64,000 bases of DNA from Dechloromonas sp. (GTDB lineage: Bacteria > Pseudomonadota > Gammaproteobacteria > Burkholderiales > Rhodocyclaceae). This document shows, piece after piece, positions 44,944 to 54,347 of this stretch. The stretch is from NCBI GenBank assembly GCA_011391255.1, contig JAABQV010000004.1, forward strand, positions 1 to 64,000, read 5' to 3'. How positions within the stretch are numbered: position 1 is the stretch's first letter; every line of letters starts with the position of its first letter. The notes below the pieces were generated by a model, which was not told where the DNA came from, ran no database searches, and was given only the letters and a program-made list of their open reading frames with translations. The position numbers and the translations under genes were made by a program.

Positions 44944-46077
44944 ATGGCAGAAGAGAGCGACCTCGAGAAGACAGAGGAGCCTACAGGTAGGCGACTTGAG
45001 CAGGCCCGAGAGAAGGGGCAGGTTCCCCATTCGCGTGAATTAGGTACTTTCCTGGTTTTAATGACAGCTGCCGCCACCCTCTGGATGATGGGTGGCTGGT
45101 TTGTTCAGCGTGCGATGATGCTCACCCGCAAGGGGTTTACGCTCGACGCACAGCTTATGCATGAGCCTGGGTTGATGTTGCCGCGTCTGGCTGATCTGTC
45201 CATTGATGCGCTGATCGCCTTCTCACCTTTGATTGGTTTGCTGGTGCTGGCTGCCGTCCTCCCCCCGTTCTTTCTCAATGCCTGGGTTTTTTCATCAACA
45301 GCATTCATGCCTGACTTGAAGCGTATGAACCCGTTGGCCGGTATTGGCCGGATGTTCTCCTGGAATAGTCTGATGGAATTGGGCAAGGCGACACTCAAAG
45401 CAGTTCTGATCGGTGGTGTTGCGGTATGGCTGATCTGGAAAGAGCGCGAAGAGATTTTTGGCTTGTACAGCCAGACGATTGATGCAGCGTTGGCGCATGC
45501 TGGAGATCTTCTTGGCTTTACCTTTCTGGTTATGGTTGCGGCGCTGATTTTGATTGTGGTTGCCGATGTTCCCTTCCAGCTTTGGCAGTACTACGACAAG
45601 CTGAAGATGACCAAGGAAGAGGTTAAGCAGGAAATGAAGGAAATGATGGGAGACCCGTACGTCAAGGGTCGCATTCGCAGTCTCCAAATGCAGGCTGCGC
45701 GCAAGCGGATGATGTCAGCTGTCCCTAACGCCGATGTGATCGTTACCAATCCGACGCATTATGCGGTTGCGCTCTCTTACAAAAATGGGATGGCGGCGCC
45801 CAGGGTGGTAGCCAAGGGTATGGGTGCTATAGCGCAGAAGATCAAGGAAATCGGTGCTGAGAATGCAGTGCCTATGCTGGAAGCGCCGCCACTGGCGAGA
45901 GCGCTCTACAAGCATGCCTCAATTGACAGCGAAATCCCCTCCGCCCTGTACAACGCAGTTGCGGAGGTTCTTGCTTATATCTATCAGTTGAGTCACTGGC
46001 GCGACGTGGGTGGCAATTACCCGATGCCGCCGCGTAGCTTGCCGGTTCCACCCGAACTCGTACCGGAGGTCGCGTAA
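44944..46077 (+). CDS. flhB: Flagellar type III export protein FlhB
   Basis: A 377-aa export gate protein: N-terminal 'EESDLEKTEEPTGRRLEQAR', four TM helices (about 30-210) and a cytoplasmic domain with the autocleavage motif NPTH in 'IVTNPTHYAVALSY' (near 265). Autocleavage switches export from hook to filament substrates. The ATG at 44944 is preferred over an in-frame TTG nine bases upstream. It ends directly before flhA (no gap). Confidence 0.96.
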   Translation: MAEESDLEKTEEPTGRRLEQAREKGQVPHSRELGTFLVLMTAAATLWMMGGWFVQRAMMLTRKGFTLDAQLMHEPGLMLPRLADLSIDALIAFSPLIGLLVLAAVLPPFFLNAWVFSSTAFMPDLKRMNPLAGIGRMFSWNSLMELGKATLKAVLIGGVAVWLIWKEREEIFGLYSQTIDAALAHAGDLLGFTFLVMVAALILIVVADVPFQLWQYYDKLKMTKEEVKQEMKEMMGDPYVKGRIRSLQMQAARKRMMSAVPNADVIVTNPTHYAVALSYKNGMAAPRVVAKGMGAIAQKIKEIGAENAVPMLEAPPLARALYKHASIDSEIPSALYNAVAEVLAYIYQLSHWRDVGGNYPMPPRSLPVPPELVPEVA

Positions 46078-48171
46078 ATGGCGACTGGCGCGACGACGCT
46101 CGGCGGGCTGCAAGCGATGTTTGGTCGCGTCAGTTCAAGTCAGATAGCTGCCCCGCTACTGATTATGACTATTCTGGCAATGATGGTTTTGCCATTGCCG
46201 GCATTTGTTCTCGATGTGTTGTTCACCTTCAACATTGCGATCTCGGTTTTGGTGCTGCTGATTGCGGTCAACACCCAAAAGACCCTCGATTTTTCGGTGT
46301 TCCCGACGGTGCTTCTGGTGACCACCTTGCTGCGTCTGTCGCTCAATGTTGCTTCAACCCGCATCATCATGATTGAGGGGCATACCGGCCCGGATGCTGC
46401 GGGTAAAGTGATCGAGGCTTTTGGGCATTTCATGGTCGGCAGCAATTTCGCAGTCGGTATCATGGTTTTCCTGATTCTTGTAGTTATCAACTTCGTTGTG
46501 ATCACCAAAGGTGCCGGGCGCGTCGCTGAGGTTGCTGCGCGCTTTGCTTTGGATGCAATGCCGGGTAAGCAGATGGCAATCGATGCTGATCTCAACGCCG
46601 GCTTGATTGGCGAAGAGGATGCGCGCAAGCGCCGTCTCGATATCTCACGCGAATCCGAGTTTTACGGCTCCATGGATGGTGCTTCCAAATTTGTGCGTGG
46701 CGATGCAATTGCCGGCATCGTCATCATGCTGATCAATCTGGTTGGCGGCTTGATTGTCGGGATGGCTCAGCACAATATGGATTTCGCCATGGCCGCCAAA
46801 AATTACACCTTGCTGACCATCGGTGATGGCTTGGTTGCACAGATCCCCGGACTGATCATCTCGATCGCTGCCGGTATGGTCGTGACGCGTGTTTCTGATG
46901 ACCGTGATATCGGTGAGCAGGCGGTCAGTCAGATGTTCCGCAATCCAACCTCACTGGCGGTGACTGCCGGTATCGTTGGTTCTCTCGGTTTGATCCCGGG
47001 CATGCCCAATCTTGTCTTTTTGACCCTTGCGGGCGGTCTTGGTTACATGGCCAGGCGAATGAGCCTGGCTGAAAAGAAAATTGTTTCGACGCCGGTTCAG
47101 GTTGCACCGGCGCCGATGCAGGAGGCTCAGGAAGCGAGCTGGAACGATGTAGCGTCGCTCGATGTGTTGGGTCTTGAGGTTGGCTACCGTTTGATTCCGT
47201 TGGTTGATAAATCGCAAGATGGCGAGTTGCTACGCCGGATTCGCGGTATCCGCAAGAAATTTGCCCAGGAAGTTGGCTTCCTCGTCTCGCCGGTACATAT
47301 CCGCGATAACCTGGAACTCAAGCCTAACGCCTATCGCATTTTGCTCAAGGGGGTTGAAGTCGGGCAGGGCGAAGCCTTTGTCGGCCAGTTCCTGGCGATC
47401 AATCCGGGGCGCGTTGCGGGCACGGTCAATGGCACAGCAACCAAGGATCCGGCATTTGGCTTGCCGGCGACATGGATCGATTCCAGCCAGCGCGAACAAG
47501 CGCAGGCCTATGGATATACCGTTGTCGATGCCTCGACGGTTGTCGCGACGCATATGAATCATCTGATCCTGACCCATGCTGCCGAGTTGCTGGGTCGTCA
47601 GGAAGTGCAGCAGTTGATCGACCATCTGGCCAAGGAAATGCCTAAGTTGATCGAGGATTTGGTGCCCAAGATCGTCCCGCTCGGAACCTTGCAGAAAATC
47701 CTCCAGAACATGCTCGAAGAGGGCGTCCATATTCGCGACATGCGGACGATTATCGAGACTGTCGCTGAACATGCTGCGCGCACGCAAAATGCGGATGAGC
47801 TTACGGTTCAGGTTCGTAATGCGCTGGGTCGGGCGATCGTCCAGCAATTGTTTCCCGGTAATGACGAAATTCAGGTCATGTCACTTGATCCGACGCTTGA
47901 GCGCCTGCTCTCCCAAGCCGTCGCCGGTGGCTCGGAAAACACCAGTTTTGAGCCAGGTCTCGCCGATACGCTGGTGCGCGAAACGGCGAGCGCCGCCGTG
48001 CGCCAGGAAAGTCTTGGCTTACCCGCTGTTCTGCTCGTCCCTGCCAGTCTGCGTTTGCTCCTCTCTCGCTTTTTACGCCGCACCATCCCTCAGTTGAAGG
48101 TATTGGCGCATAACGAAATTCCAGAAAACAGAATTATCAAGATGACCTCGATCATCGGAGGTAAGACATGA
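46078..48171 (+). CDS. flhA: Flagellar type III export protein FlhA
   Basis: A 697-aa export-gate protein with eight N-terminal TM helices and a large C-terminal cytoplasmic domain forming the nonameric ring. The loop 'MPGKQMAIDADLNAGLIGEE' with the FHIPEP-type signature 'TLLRLSLNVASTRIIM' is diagnostic. It receives substrate-chaperone complexes such as FlgN. The stop overlaps the flhF ATG by four bases. Confidence 0.97.
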   Translation: MATGATTLGGLQAMFGRVSSSQIAAPLLIMTILAMMVLPLPAFVLDVLFTFNIAISVLVLLIAVNTQKTLDFSVFPTVLLVTTLLRLSLNVASTRIIMIEGHTGPDAAGKVIEAFGHFMVGSNFAVGIMVFLILVVINFVVITKGAGRVAEVAARFALDAMPGKQMAIDADLNAGLIGEEDARKRRLDISRESEFYGSMDGASKFVRGDAIAGIVIMLINLVGGLIVGMAQHNMDFAMAAKNYTLLTIGDGLVAQIPGLIISIAAGMVVTRVSDDRDIGEQAVSQMFRNPTSLAVTAGIVGSLGLIPGMPNLVFLTLAGGLGYMARRMSLAEKKIVSTPVQVAPAPMQEAQEASWNDVASLDVLGLEVGYRLIPLVDKSQDGELLRRIRGIRKKFAQEVGFLVSPVHIRDNLELKPNAYRILLKGVEVGQGEAFVGQFLAINPGRVAGTVNGTATKDPAFGLPATWIDSSQREQAQAYGYTVVDASTVVATHMNHLILTHAAELLGRQEVQQLIDHLAKEMPKLIEDLVPKIVPLGTLQKILQNMLEEGVHIRDMRTIIETVAEHAARTQNADELTVQVRNALGRAIVQQLFPGNDEIQVMSLDPTLERLLSQAVAGGSENTSFEPGLADTLVRETASAAVRQESLGLPAVLLVPASLRLLLSRFLRRTIPQLKVLAHNEIPENRIIKMTSIIGGKT

Positions 48172-49640
48172 ACGTCAGAAAATTCATCGCAGCCAACGCC
48201 CGCGACGCTTTGCGTAAAGTGAAGGAGACGCTCGGAAACGACGCGATCATCCTCTCTAATCGAGGCATCCCTGGCGGTGTCGAGATTATGGCCGTCGCCG
48301 CCCGTGATATGGCGATGATCGTGCCGACTCAGGTGGCCGACGCGCCATTGGCCAATCCGCGGCCAGCTCCCAGAGCTGAAGTGGATGACGACTATCGTGT
48401 CTCGCTAAGCGCAGCCAGGGCTCAGGTGGCTCAGCGTCCGCCAGTTAATCCTGCGCCGAATCCGAATCTTGCGGTCAACCGCTCGCAGGTGCCGAATTCT
48501 CCACCCCTGCGTCACCCAGGTTTGGTCAATGCCGGGATTCCCAAAAACGCCTCCTTGCGTGGTCTCGATATGGTTCGGCCACAAACGGCCCCGGCAGCGC
48601 CAGAGCCAGCCCCGATGCGCGCTGCCAACCAGACCCCTCCGTCGCGCCCGCAAGTGGCGCCGGCGCCGGCTCAGCGTCAGCAGGCTGAAATCATCCCGGT
48701 TGAGGTGATGGACGAAATTCGTTCATTGCGCAAAATGGTCGAACAGCATCTCGCCGGATTTGCCTGGGGTGAAACCGCCCGCTCGCAGCCGGTTAAAACC
48801 GAAGTCATGCGTCAAATGCTTGATACCGGCTTTTCACCTCAGTTCTCCCGTGATCTACTCGCCGATCTGCCGCATGATTTCAGCCAGTCACAGGCCATGG
48901 CCTGGGTCAAAGGTGCGGCTGATCGTTCGCTGATGACGATCAGCAACGATGGCGATATTGTCGATCGCGGCGGTGTTTACGCCCTGGTCGGGCCGACCGG
49001 GGTGGGCAAGACGACGACCACCGCAAAGCTGGCCGCCCGTTGCGTGCTACGGCACGGCCCGAGCAAAGTCGCATTGGTGACGACAGACGGATACCGGATT
49101 GGCGCCCATGAGCAATTGCGCATCTATGGTCGCATCCTGGGTGTCTCGGTTTATTTGGTCAAAGATGCCGTTGAACTCCGCCAGACCCTGCGTGAGCTGC
49201 AAAACAAACACATGGTGCTGGTCGATACCATGGGTATGAGCCAGAAAGACAAGTTGGTTCCGGAGCTTACCGATATGCTTGCCGGTTGCGATGTCCAGCG
49301 CCTGTTGCTGCTTTCGTCAACCTCGCGCGGCGACACGCTCGATGACGTAGTCCGAGCCTATCAGGGCGATCACCTTGCCGGCTGCATTCTGACCAAGATC
49401 GACGAGGCCGCCAGTCTGGCGACACCGCTTGATGTGATCATGCGGCACGGTCTCAAATTGCATTACGTATCAAATGGCCAGCGCGTTCCAGAAGATCTGC
49501 ATTTGCCAAATCGCGGTTATTTGCTGCACCGCGCCTTTAAGGATGCGCCGGAGAATTCTGCCCATACCTATGATGGTGTTGAACCTGCCTTGATGATGGC
49601 GAACGCCGGTACGATGGCATCGGGAGCTCGTCGTGGCTGA
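48168..49640 (+). CDS. flhF: Flagellar SRP-like GTPase FlhF
   Basis: A 490-aa protein: an N-terminal B domain ('MNVRKFIAANARDALRKVKE'), a long Pro/Ala-rich linker (about 60-180), and the SRP-type NG GTPase domain. Its P-loop is 'GPTGVGKTTTTAKLAAR' (about 274-290), with 'TTDGYRIGAHEQLRIYG' and the G4-type 'LTKIDEA'. It determines flagellar number and placement, commonly at a cell pole. FlhG, its regulator, overlaps downstream by eight bases. Confidence 0.96.
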   Translation: MNVRKFIAANARDALRKVKETLGNDAIILSNRGIPGGVEIMAVAARDMAMIVPTQVADAPLANPRPAPRAEVDDDYRVSLSAARAQVAQRPPVNPAPNPNLAVNRSQVPNSPPLRHPGLVNAGIPKNASLRGLDMVRPQTAPAAPEPAPMRAANQTPPSRPQVAPAPAQRQQAEIIPVEVMDEIRSLRKMVEQHLAGFAWGETARSQPVKTEVMRQMLDTGFSPQFSRDLLADLPHDFSQSQAMAWVKGAADRSLMTISNDGDIVDRGGVYALVGPTGVGKTTTTAKLAARCVLRHGPSKVALVTTDGYRIGAHEQLRIYGRILGVSVYLVKDAVELRQTLRELQNKHMVLVDTMGMSQKDKLVPELTDMLAGCDVQRLLLLSSTSRGDTLDDVVRAYQGDHLAGCILTKIDEAASLATPLDVIMRHGLKLHYVSNGQRVPEDLHLPNRGYLLHRAFKDAPENSAHTYDGVEPALMMANAGTMASGARRG

Positions 49641-50520
49641 TTTCCGGATTGATCAGGCCGATGGTTTGCGGCGTCTGCTAGGTGGCAGTCAATTGCAGGT
49701 AGTCACTTTTGTTGCTGGCTGCGAAGGACTTGGGCGCAGTGTCGTCGTCGCCAACCTGGGGGTTGCCCTGGCTCGTTTGGGCAAAGAAGTGCTAATCATC
49801 GACGAAAACGCTTCAACTGATGATATCGCCGCTTCTTTCGGACAAGTTGCCAAACACGATTTGCTCAATGTGGTTTTGCGGGAGTTGCCATTATCAAAGG
49901 CATTGTTGCAGCCCATGGCGGGTTTGCGCCTTCTCTCAGCTGCGCGCGCGGTAAAAAAGCTTGGTCGTCTGTCGCTGGCGCAACAGCAAACCTTGCTTGA
50001 TGCGATGTCTTCGCTGGAGCGCCCGGTTGATGTGATTCTGGTTGATGCCAGCATTTCTCATCCGCAAGGGTTCTCGCCCTTTGGATTGGCTTCGCAGGAG
50101 GCCGTAGTTGTGCTGTCCGGTAGTAGCGCCTCGATCACCGAAGCTTATGCGCTGATCAAAAAAGTTAGCCACGCATTCTCGCGTAAGCATTTCCGCATTC
50201 TGGTGAATAAAGTGCGGAACATGCCGGATGCCCGTTCGATCTACGAAAATATTGCGCAAGTCACGGCGCAGCGCGGCATCGCTCAGCTTGATTATGCCGG
50301 TGCGATTCCCCTTGATGAATCGCTGCGCCAAGCCAGTCAATTGTGCCGTCCGGTTTTGATCCAAGCGCCGGACTCGCCGGCGGCAAACGCCTTCCGCGAA
50401 ATCGCGGCCGATCTGCTTTATTGGCAACGTGGAGAGAGCGAAAACGGCGGGGTCGAACATTTTCTTCAGCAACTGCTACACTTGAGCCAACGCATAACTC
50501 CAAACGCACTACGAGCCTGA
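49633..50520 (+). CDS. flhG: FlhG (FleN/YlxH) MinD-like regulator with atypical P-loop
   Basis: A 295-aa MinD/ParA-type protein starting at GTG 49633 inside flhF. The N-terminal 'DQADGLRRLL' matches the DQAxxLR helix by which FlhG stimulates the FlhF GTPase. The deviant Walker A normally reads KGGxGKT, but here it is 'GCEGLGRS' (about 29-36), lacking both lysines, and the switch region reads 'IIDENAS'. FlhG normally limits flagellar number via FlhF. It may have weak or no ATPase activity here. The stop overlaps the fliA ATG (TGATG). Confidence 0.92.
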   Translation: MADFRIDQADGLRRLLGGSQLQVVTFVAGCEGLGRSVVVANLGVALARLGKEVLIIDENASTDDIAASFGQVAKHDLLNVVLRELPLSKALLQPMAGLRLLSAARAVKKLGRLSLAQQQTLLDAMSSLERPVDVILVDASISHPQGFSPFGLASQEAVVVLSGSSASITEAYALIKKVSHAFSRKHFRILVNKVRNMPDARSIYENIAQVTAQRGIAQLDYAGAIPLDESLRQASQLCRPVLIQAPDSPAANAFREIAADLLYWQRGESENGGVEHFLQQLLHLSQRITPNALRA

Positions 50521-51269
50521 TGTATACCGCCGCCGGGCAACCAGATAGGGAACAGTTGGTTCAGCGCTTTGTCCCGCTGGTGAAGCGTATTGCCTATCAC
50601 TTGCTGGCCAGACTGCCGGCGAATGTGCAACTTGATGATTTAGTCCAGAATGGCATGCTCGGATTACTTGATGCCATGGATCGCTTTCAAGAAGGTTTCG
50701 GCGCCCAGTTCGAGACTTACGCCTCGCAGCGCATACGCGGTGCCATGCTTGACGGCTTGCGTGAGAACGACTGGTTGCCCCGTCAATTGCGTCGTGAGCT
50801 ACGCCGTATCGAAGGCATGATCAACAAGTTAGAGCACGAGCATGGCCGGGTTCCCTCGGAAGCTGAGTTGGCCGAAGCGCTGGAGGTGCCGCTCGCGGAC
50901 TACCAAAGAACCCTGCAGGATGCACGGGGTCATCAGATTCTTTACCTGGAAGACTTTTCCGGCGAGGAGGGTGAAGATTTCCTTGAGCGTCACTTTACTG
51001 ATAACGATGCTGACCCGCTTAAGTTGCTTGAGGATAAGAGCCTGAAGCAGGCGCTGGTAGCTGGGATTGAACATTTGCCTGAGCGTGAAAAACTGATGAT
51101 GGCGCTGTATTACGAAAAGGAATTGAATCTGCGTGAAATCGGCGAGGTGATGGGGGTCACCGAGTCACGGGTTTGCCAATTGCATAGTCAGGCGATTGCC
51201 CGCTTACGCAGTCAGATGATGGATAAGGTGCCGATGCTGAAGAAGCGCAAGGAGAAGGCACTTGGATAA
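50520..51269 (+). CDS. fliA: Flagellar sigma factor FliA (sigma-28)
   Basis: A 249-aa sigma factor. Region 2 'LVQRFVPLVKRIAYHLLARL' and 'LDDLVQNGMLGLLDAMDRF', region 3 'MINKLEHEHGRVPSEAELAE' and region 4 'YEKELNLREIGEVMGVTESR' are all intact. It directs class III flagellar and chemotaxis promoters and is inhibited by FlgM. The start at 50520 overlaps the flhG stop and gives the canonical length. Confidence 0.97.
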   Translation: MYTAAGQPDREQLVQRFVPLVKRIAYHLLARLPANVQLDDLVQNGMLGLLDAMDRFQEGFGAQFETYASQRIRGAMLDGLRENDWLPRQLRRELRRIEGMINKLEHEHGRVPSEAELAEALEVPLADYQRTLQDARGHQILYLEDFSGEEGEDFLERHFTDNDADPLKLLEDKSLKQALVAGIEHLPEREKLMMALYYEKELNLREIGEVMGVTESRVCQLHSQAIARLRSQMMDKVPMLKKRKEKALG

Positions 51270-52002
51270 AATCAGTATTGCCGGTCTGGCGATTGGAGCT
51301 ATTGCGATAATCGGCGGGCAATTGCTTGAAGGTGGCCATATCGCTTCTCTGGTTCAGCCCACCGCCCTGCTCATTGTGCTCGGTGGGACTTTGGGGGCCG
51401 TGCTGTTACAGAGTCCGTATCATGTTTTCAAGCGCGGGATACTGATGGCCAAGTGGATCTGGATTCCACCAGTCATCGAACAAAAAAAGCTGGTCGAGCA
51501 AATCATGGCGTGGAGCCAATTGTCGCGTCGCGAGGGCTTGCTTTCCCTTGAAAACCAGATTCCTCAAATCAAGGATCCGTTCACCGCCAAAGGTTTGCAG
51601 CTTTTGGTTGATGGTGCCGATCCTGATCGAATCCGCGAATTGCTCGAAGTCGAGATCACCACTTTTGAGGACGAGTGGAAGCAGTCAGCGAAGATTTGGG
51701 ATGCCGCCGGAGGCTACTCTCCAACCATCGGCATCTTGGGGGCGGTGATGGGTTTGATCCACGTTATGGAGAATCTATCCGATCCAACCAAGCTCGGCGG
51801 AGGGATTGCCGTCGCTTTTGTCGCCACCATCTACGGCGTTGGTCTGGCCAATCTGATATATCTGCCAATCGCCGGCAAGCTCAAATACTACATTTCACGC
51901 ATGGTCAGCTCCCGTGAAATGCTCGTCGATGGGCTGGTTGGCATTGCCGTTGGTGACAATCCCCGCATCATCGAAGGGCGCCTGCGAGCTTATCTTTCCT
52001 GA
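51262..52002 (+). CDS. motC: Second flagellar stator protein MotC (MotA homologue)
   Basis: A 246-aa, four-TM MotA-type protein of the shorter MotC/PomA class: 'LAIGAIAIIGGQLLEGGHIA', 'LIVLGGTLGAVLLQSP' and 'GGYSPTIGILGAVMGLIHVM'. The start is a TTG at 51262, overlapping fliA by eight bases, with the strong ribosome site 'aaggaga' in frame-appropriate position. Its stop overlaps the motD ATG. With MotD it forms a second stator next to MotAB. Confidence 0.93.
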   Translation: MDKISIAGLAIGAIAIIGGQLLEGGHIASLVQPTALLIVLGGTLGAVLLQSPYHVFKRGILMAKWIWIPPVIEQKKLVEQIMAWSQLSRREGLLSLENQIPQIKDPFTAKGLQLLVDGADPDRIRELLEVEITTFEDEWKQSAKIWDAAGGYSPTIGILGAVMGLIHVMENLSDPTKLGGGIAVAFVATIYGVGLANLIYLPIAGKLKYYISRMVSSREMLVDGLVGIAVGDNPRIIEGRLRAYLS

Positions 52003-52805
52003 TGGCACGCAAACGCCGCGAAGAAGAGCACGAGAATCACGATCGCTGGCTCGTTTCCTATGCTGACTTCATTACGCTGCTTTTTGCCTTCTTTGTCGTG
52101 ATGTACGCGGTTTCTTCGGTTAACGAAGGAAAGTACAAGGTTTTATCCAACTCGCTGACCAATGCATTCTCAAACACAACCGCGAAACCCGGGGGGCAAC
52201 CCGTTGCTGTGGTCCAGACTGGCTCGCCGATAGTGGCTCGCCCTATTGTTAAAATGGATAAGGCACCCGAGACACAAAAAGCCGAAGAAAAGAAAAAGGA
52301 GCAACGCTCGCAGATGAAGAGTGTGGCCAGCAATATCATGGACGCTTTGCAGCCTTTGGTAGCACAAGGCAAGGTGCGGCTGCTTGAAACCAGTCGTGGT
52401 GTGACCATAGAAATTAACGACAGTATCCTCTTCCCGCCGGGTACTTCCACGCTTCAGCCGGCTTCGAGCAGCGCGATGGGAGCGATTGCCCAAGTCCTCG
52501 CAGGTACGGATTTTCCGATTACGATTGAAGGTCACACCGACAACGTGCCAATCGCTACGCCGCAGTTTCCTTCAAACTGGGAGTTGTCGGCGATGCGGGC
52601 CACGACGGTATTGCGCCTGTTTAACGCCAGCGGTGTCGGCGCTGAGCGCCTGACGGCCATTGGTTACGGTGAGACGCGACCGATTTTGACTAACACCACG
52701 GTTGAGGGAAGGGCGCGGAATCGTCGGGTCAGTATTCTGATTGATTCAAACCGGCCGGAAGAACCTACCGAGTTGCCAGAGGGCGATACGGCGGCGGCGC
52801 GTTAA
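52002..52805 (+). CDS. motD: Second flagellar stator protein MotD (MotB homologue)
   Basis: A 267-aa protein with a charged N-terminus, a TM helix with the ion-binding aspartate in 'WLVSYADFITLLFAFFVVMY', a Lys-rich linker and an OmpA-like peptidoglycan-binding domain ('IEGHTDNVPIATPQFPSNWE'). It is encoded in TGATG overlap with motC. Aspartate with this context indicates proton coupling. It converges with flgN, with 9 bases between the stops. Confidence 0.94.
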   Translation: MARKRREEEHENHDRWLVSYADFITLLFAFFVVMYAVSSVNEGKYKVLSNSLTNAFSNTTAKPGGQPVAVVQTGSPIVARPIVKMDKAPETQKAEEKKKEQRSQMKSVASNIMDALQPLVAQGKVRLLETSRGVTIEINDSILFPPGTSTLQPASSSAMGAIAQVLAGTDFPITIEGHTDNVPIATPQFPSNWELSAMRATTVLRLFNASGVGAERLTAIGYGETRPILTNTTVEGRARNRRVSILIDSNRPEEPTELPEGDTAAAR

Positions 52806-52814
52806 AACCTTGGC

Positions 52815-53282
52815 TCAAGCGGAATCAACAATGCGGCTGCCGGTGGCCGGGGCTGTTTGACCGTTGCTACCGTAAAGTGCTTGATTCTGGCGATGCTGGG
52901 TAAGTGCAGCGATGGCGTCCGTGGTTTGTTGGAGGTGGATGCCGATCAGCTTCCCATTCAGTTCATGGCGTATTTTTGCTTCTTGGGCCAAGCTTAGTAG
53001 TTTGATCCACAAAACTGCGGAGTCTTTTTCCTGAGGGTGTTCACCCAGCCAGACTCTCATTCTCTCGCGGTCGCTAGCGGTGCCGGTCAAGTCAGTGATC
53101 TGCGAACGTTCGCTACCGATCTGGTTGAGTTGCGAGACTAGCGCCAATTTTTCCAGGTTGATTTCATTCAGCGCATCCGGATTCCCGGCTATAAGCACAT
53201 CCTGCTCTTTGTCCAGAAGCGAAACAAAACGGGAAACCAACCCGGTTTCCCGCATCAAAATCTTGGCTAGAGGGGTCATCAA
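52815..53282 (-). CDS. flgN: Flagellar export chaperone FlgN
   Basis: A 155-aa, almost entirely helical protein beginning 'MMTPLAKILMRETGLVSRFV', with the repeated leucine-rich heptads of FlgN ('LLDKEQDVLIAGNPDALNEI'). It chaperones the hook-junction proteins FlgK and FlgL. The start overlaps the flgM stop by four bases. The flgK and flgL genes lie about 8 kb away on the other strand. Confidence 0.92.
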   Translation of the reverse strand: MMTPLAKILMRETGLVSRFVSLLDKEQDVLIAGNPDALNEINLEKLALVSQLNQIGSERSQITDLTGTASDRERMRVWLGEHPQEKDSAVLWIKLLSLAQEAKIRHELNGKLIGIHLQQTTDAIAALTQHRQNQALYGSNGQTAPATGSRIVDSA

Positions 53283-53560
53283 GCCTTGCGCTGGCTATTG
53301 ACGAGGTCGCGAGCGGTTGCTATCAGACTGTCGGCGATTGCCTCGGGATTGATCTTAAAACGGCCTTCTGAAATAGCTGTTTTGATTTCCTGGATGCGCG
53401 CCGAGTTGACTGGCGGCTTTTCGCCACCTTGCAGGGCTGCTGCTGCAGCGCTCAGGCTGACCGCCTCGGTGCTTGGAGCCGGCGTTGTATTGGCGCGTGG
53501 CGCCACCGCGCGATTGGCAAGTGGTGCAGCGTTTGGCGAGATAGGGCTGTCGATTTTCAT
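53279..53560 (-). CDS. flgM: Anti-sigma-28 factor FlgM
   Basis: A 93-aa protein. The N-terminal half is Ala/Pro-rich and probably disordered (secretion signal). The C-terminal 'VNSARIQEIKTAISEGRFKI' and 'NPEAIADSLIATARDLV' form the FliA-binding helices. It inhibits FliA until secreted through the completed hook-basal body. A sigma-28-like promoter lies upstream (53596-53622), consistent with autogenous feedback. Confidence 0.95.
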   Translation of the reverse strand: MKIDSPISPNAAPLANRAVAPRANTTPAPSTEAVSLSAAAAALQGGEKPPVNSARIQEIKTAISEGRFKINPEAIADSLIATARDLVNSQRKA

Positions 53561-53595
53561 GATTGAACTCTCAAATCTTTTAGAACTTATTCGGT

Positions 53596-53622
53596 ATAAC
53601 GACTATTTTAGACAGAACTTTA
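53596..53622 (-). promoter_or_regulatory. Sigma-28 (FliA)-type promoter of flgM
   Basis: On the minus strand TAAAGTTC-N11-GTCGTTAT: the -35 element matches TAAAGTTT at 7 of 8 positions, the spacer is the expected 11, and the -10 matches GCCGATAA at 5 of 8. It lies between the flgA stop and the flgM start, 36 bases upstream of the ATG. Confidence 0.6.
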
Positions 53623-53625
53623 GAT

Positions 53626-54303
53626 TCAAAATGAAATTTCTACGCTGCCGTCGAGTCGCGCTTTGCCACTGATGGTTTGTCCTGACTCCATGCGAACCCG
53701 AACCAATTCTCCCTCGCTGGCATTATTGATCGCTTTGCCTTCAGCGCTCACCGAAAAGCCAGCACCGCTAGAAATAACCCTAACCGTCTGACCTTGCTTG
53801 ATGACCATGACGGCGATCAACTGATCAACGCGTAGTGGTTGCCCGGCACCTAGCGAGTTGCGCAGAGTTTTGCCAATGGCTGCCGCCGGATTACTGATGA
53901 CCCCGCTTGGCAAGTTGGAAACATTCCCGCTCAGTGTCGCCAGGTCATCAGCCTGGATCACCTGACCGGCAATCAGCGCACGGCTGCTCGTCACGTATTT
54001 GCCGCTGACGGCAATTTGCGCCGGTACGAGTACGGTCCAGGCATTGGGTGAAAGGCAGCGCACGCCGACATTGGTCTTTCCCACCACCTGGCTACCTTGC
54101 GGCGAAAATGCTTCGTGTACTGAGCAAGGTGGCAATCGGCTGCCGTCAAACTGCCCCATCGTGATGGTCACGGTGCCGGGGAGCCCTTTGGTTTGCAGCC
54201 TCAGGTGTTGCTCGGCAGTTTCCAGAACAATCGCCGAGTCAGCCGCAAAAACGGGGCCGGTGAGGATTGTTGCGGTCAACAGGAAAAACAGGCGAAAAAA
54301 CAT
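53626..54303 (-). CDS. flgA: Flagellar P-ring assembly chaperone FlgA
   Basis: A 225-aa periplasmic protein. The start at 54303 ('MFFRLFFLLTATILTGPVFA') gives a clean signal peptide; an upstream ATG would add 19 non-hydrophobic residues. The C-terminal SAF-like domain has 'RALIAGQVIQADDLATLSG', 'TLRNSLGAGQPLRVDQL' and 'VMVIKQGQTVRVISSGAGFS'. It assists FlgI ring assembly. Divergent from flgB across a 92-base gap. Confidence 0.94.
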   Translation of the reverse strand: MFFRLFFLLTATILTGPVFAADSAIVLETAEQHLRLQTKGLPGTVTITMGQFDGSRLPPCSVHEAFSPQGSQVVGKTNVGVRCLSPNAWTVLVPAQIAVSGKYVTSSRALIAGQVIQADDLATLSGNVSNLPSGVISNPAAAIGKTLRNSLGAGQPLRVDQLIAVMVIKQGQTVRVISSGAGFSVSAEGKAINNASEGELVRVRMESGQTISGKARLDGSVEISF

Positions 54304-54347
54304 ATCGATATTCTGCCCGATAAAGTCAGCTTCAGGTTCATGAAGGA

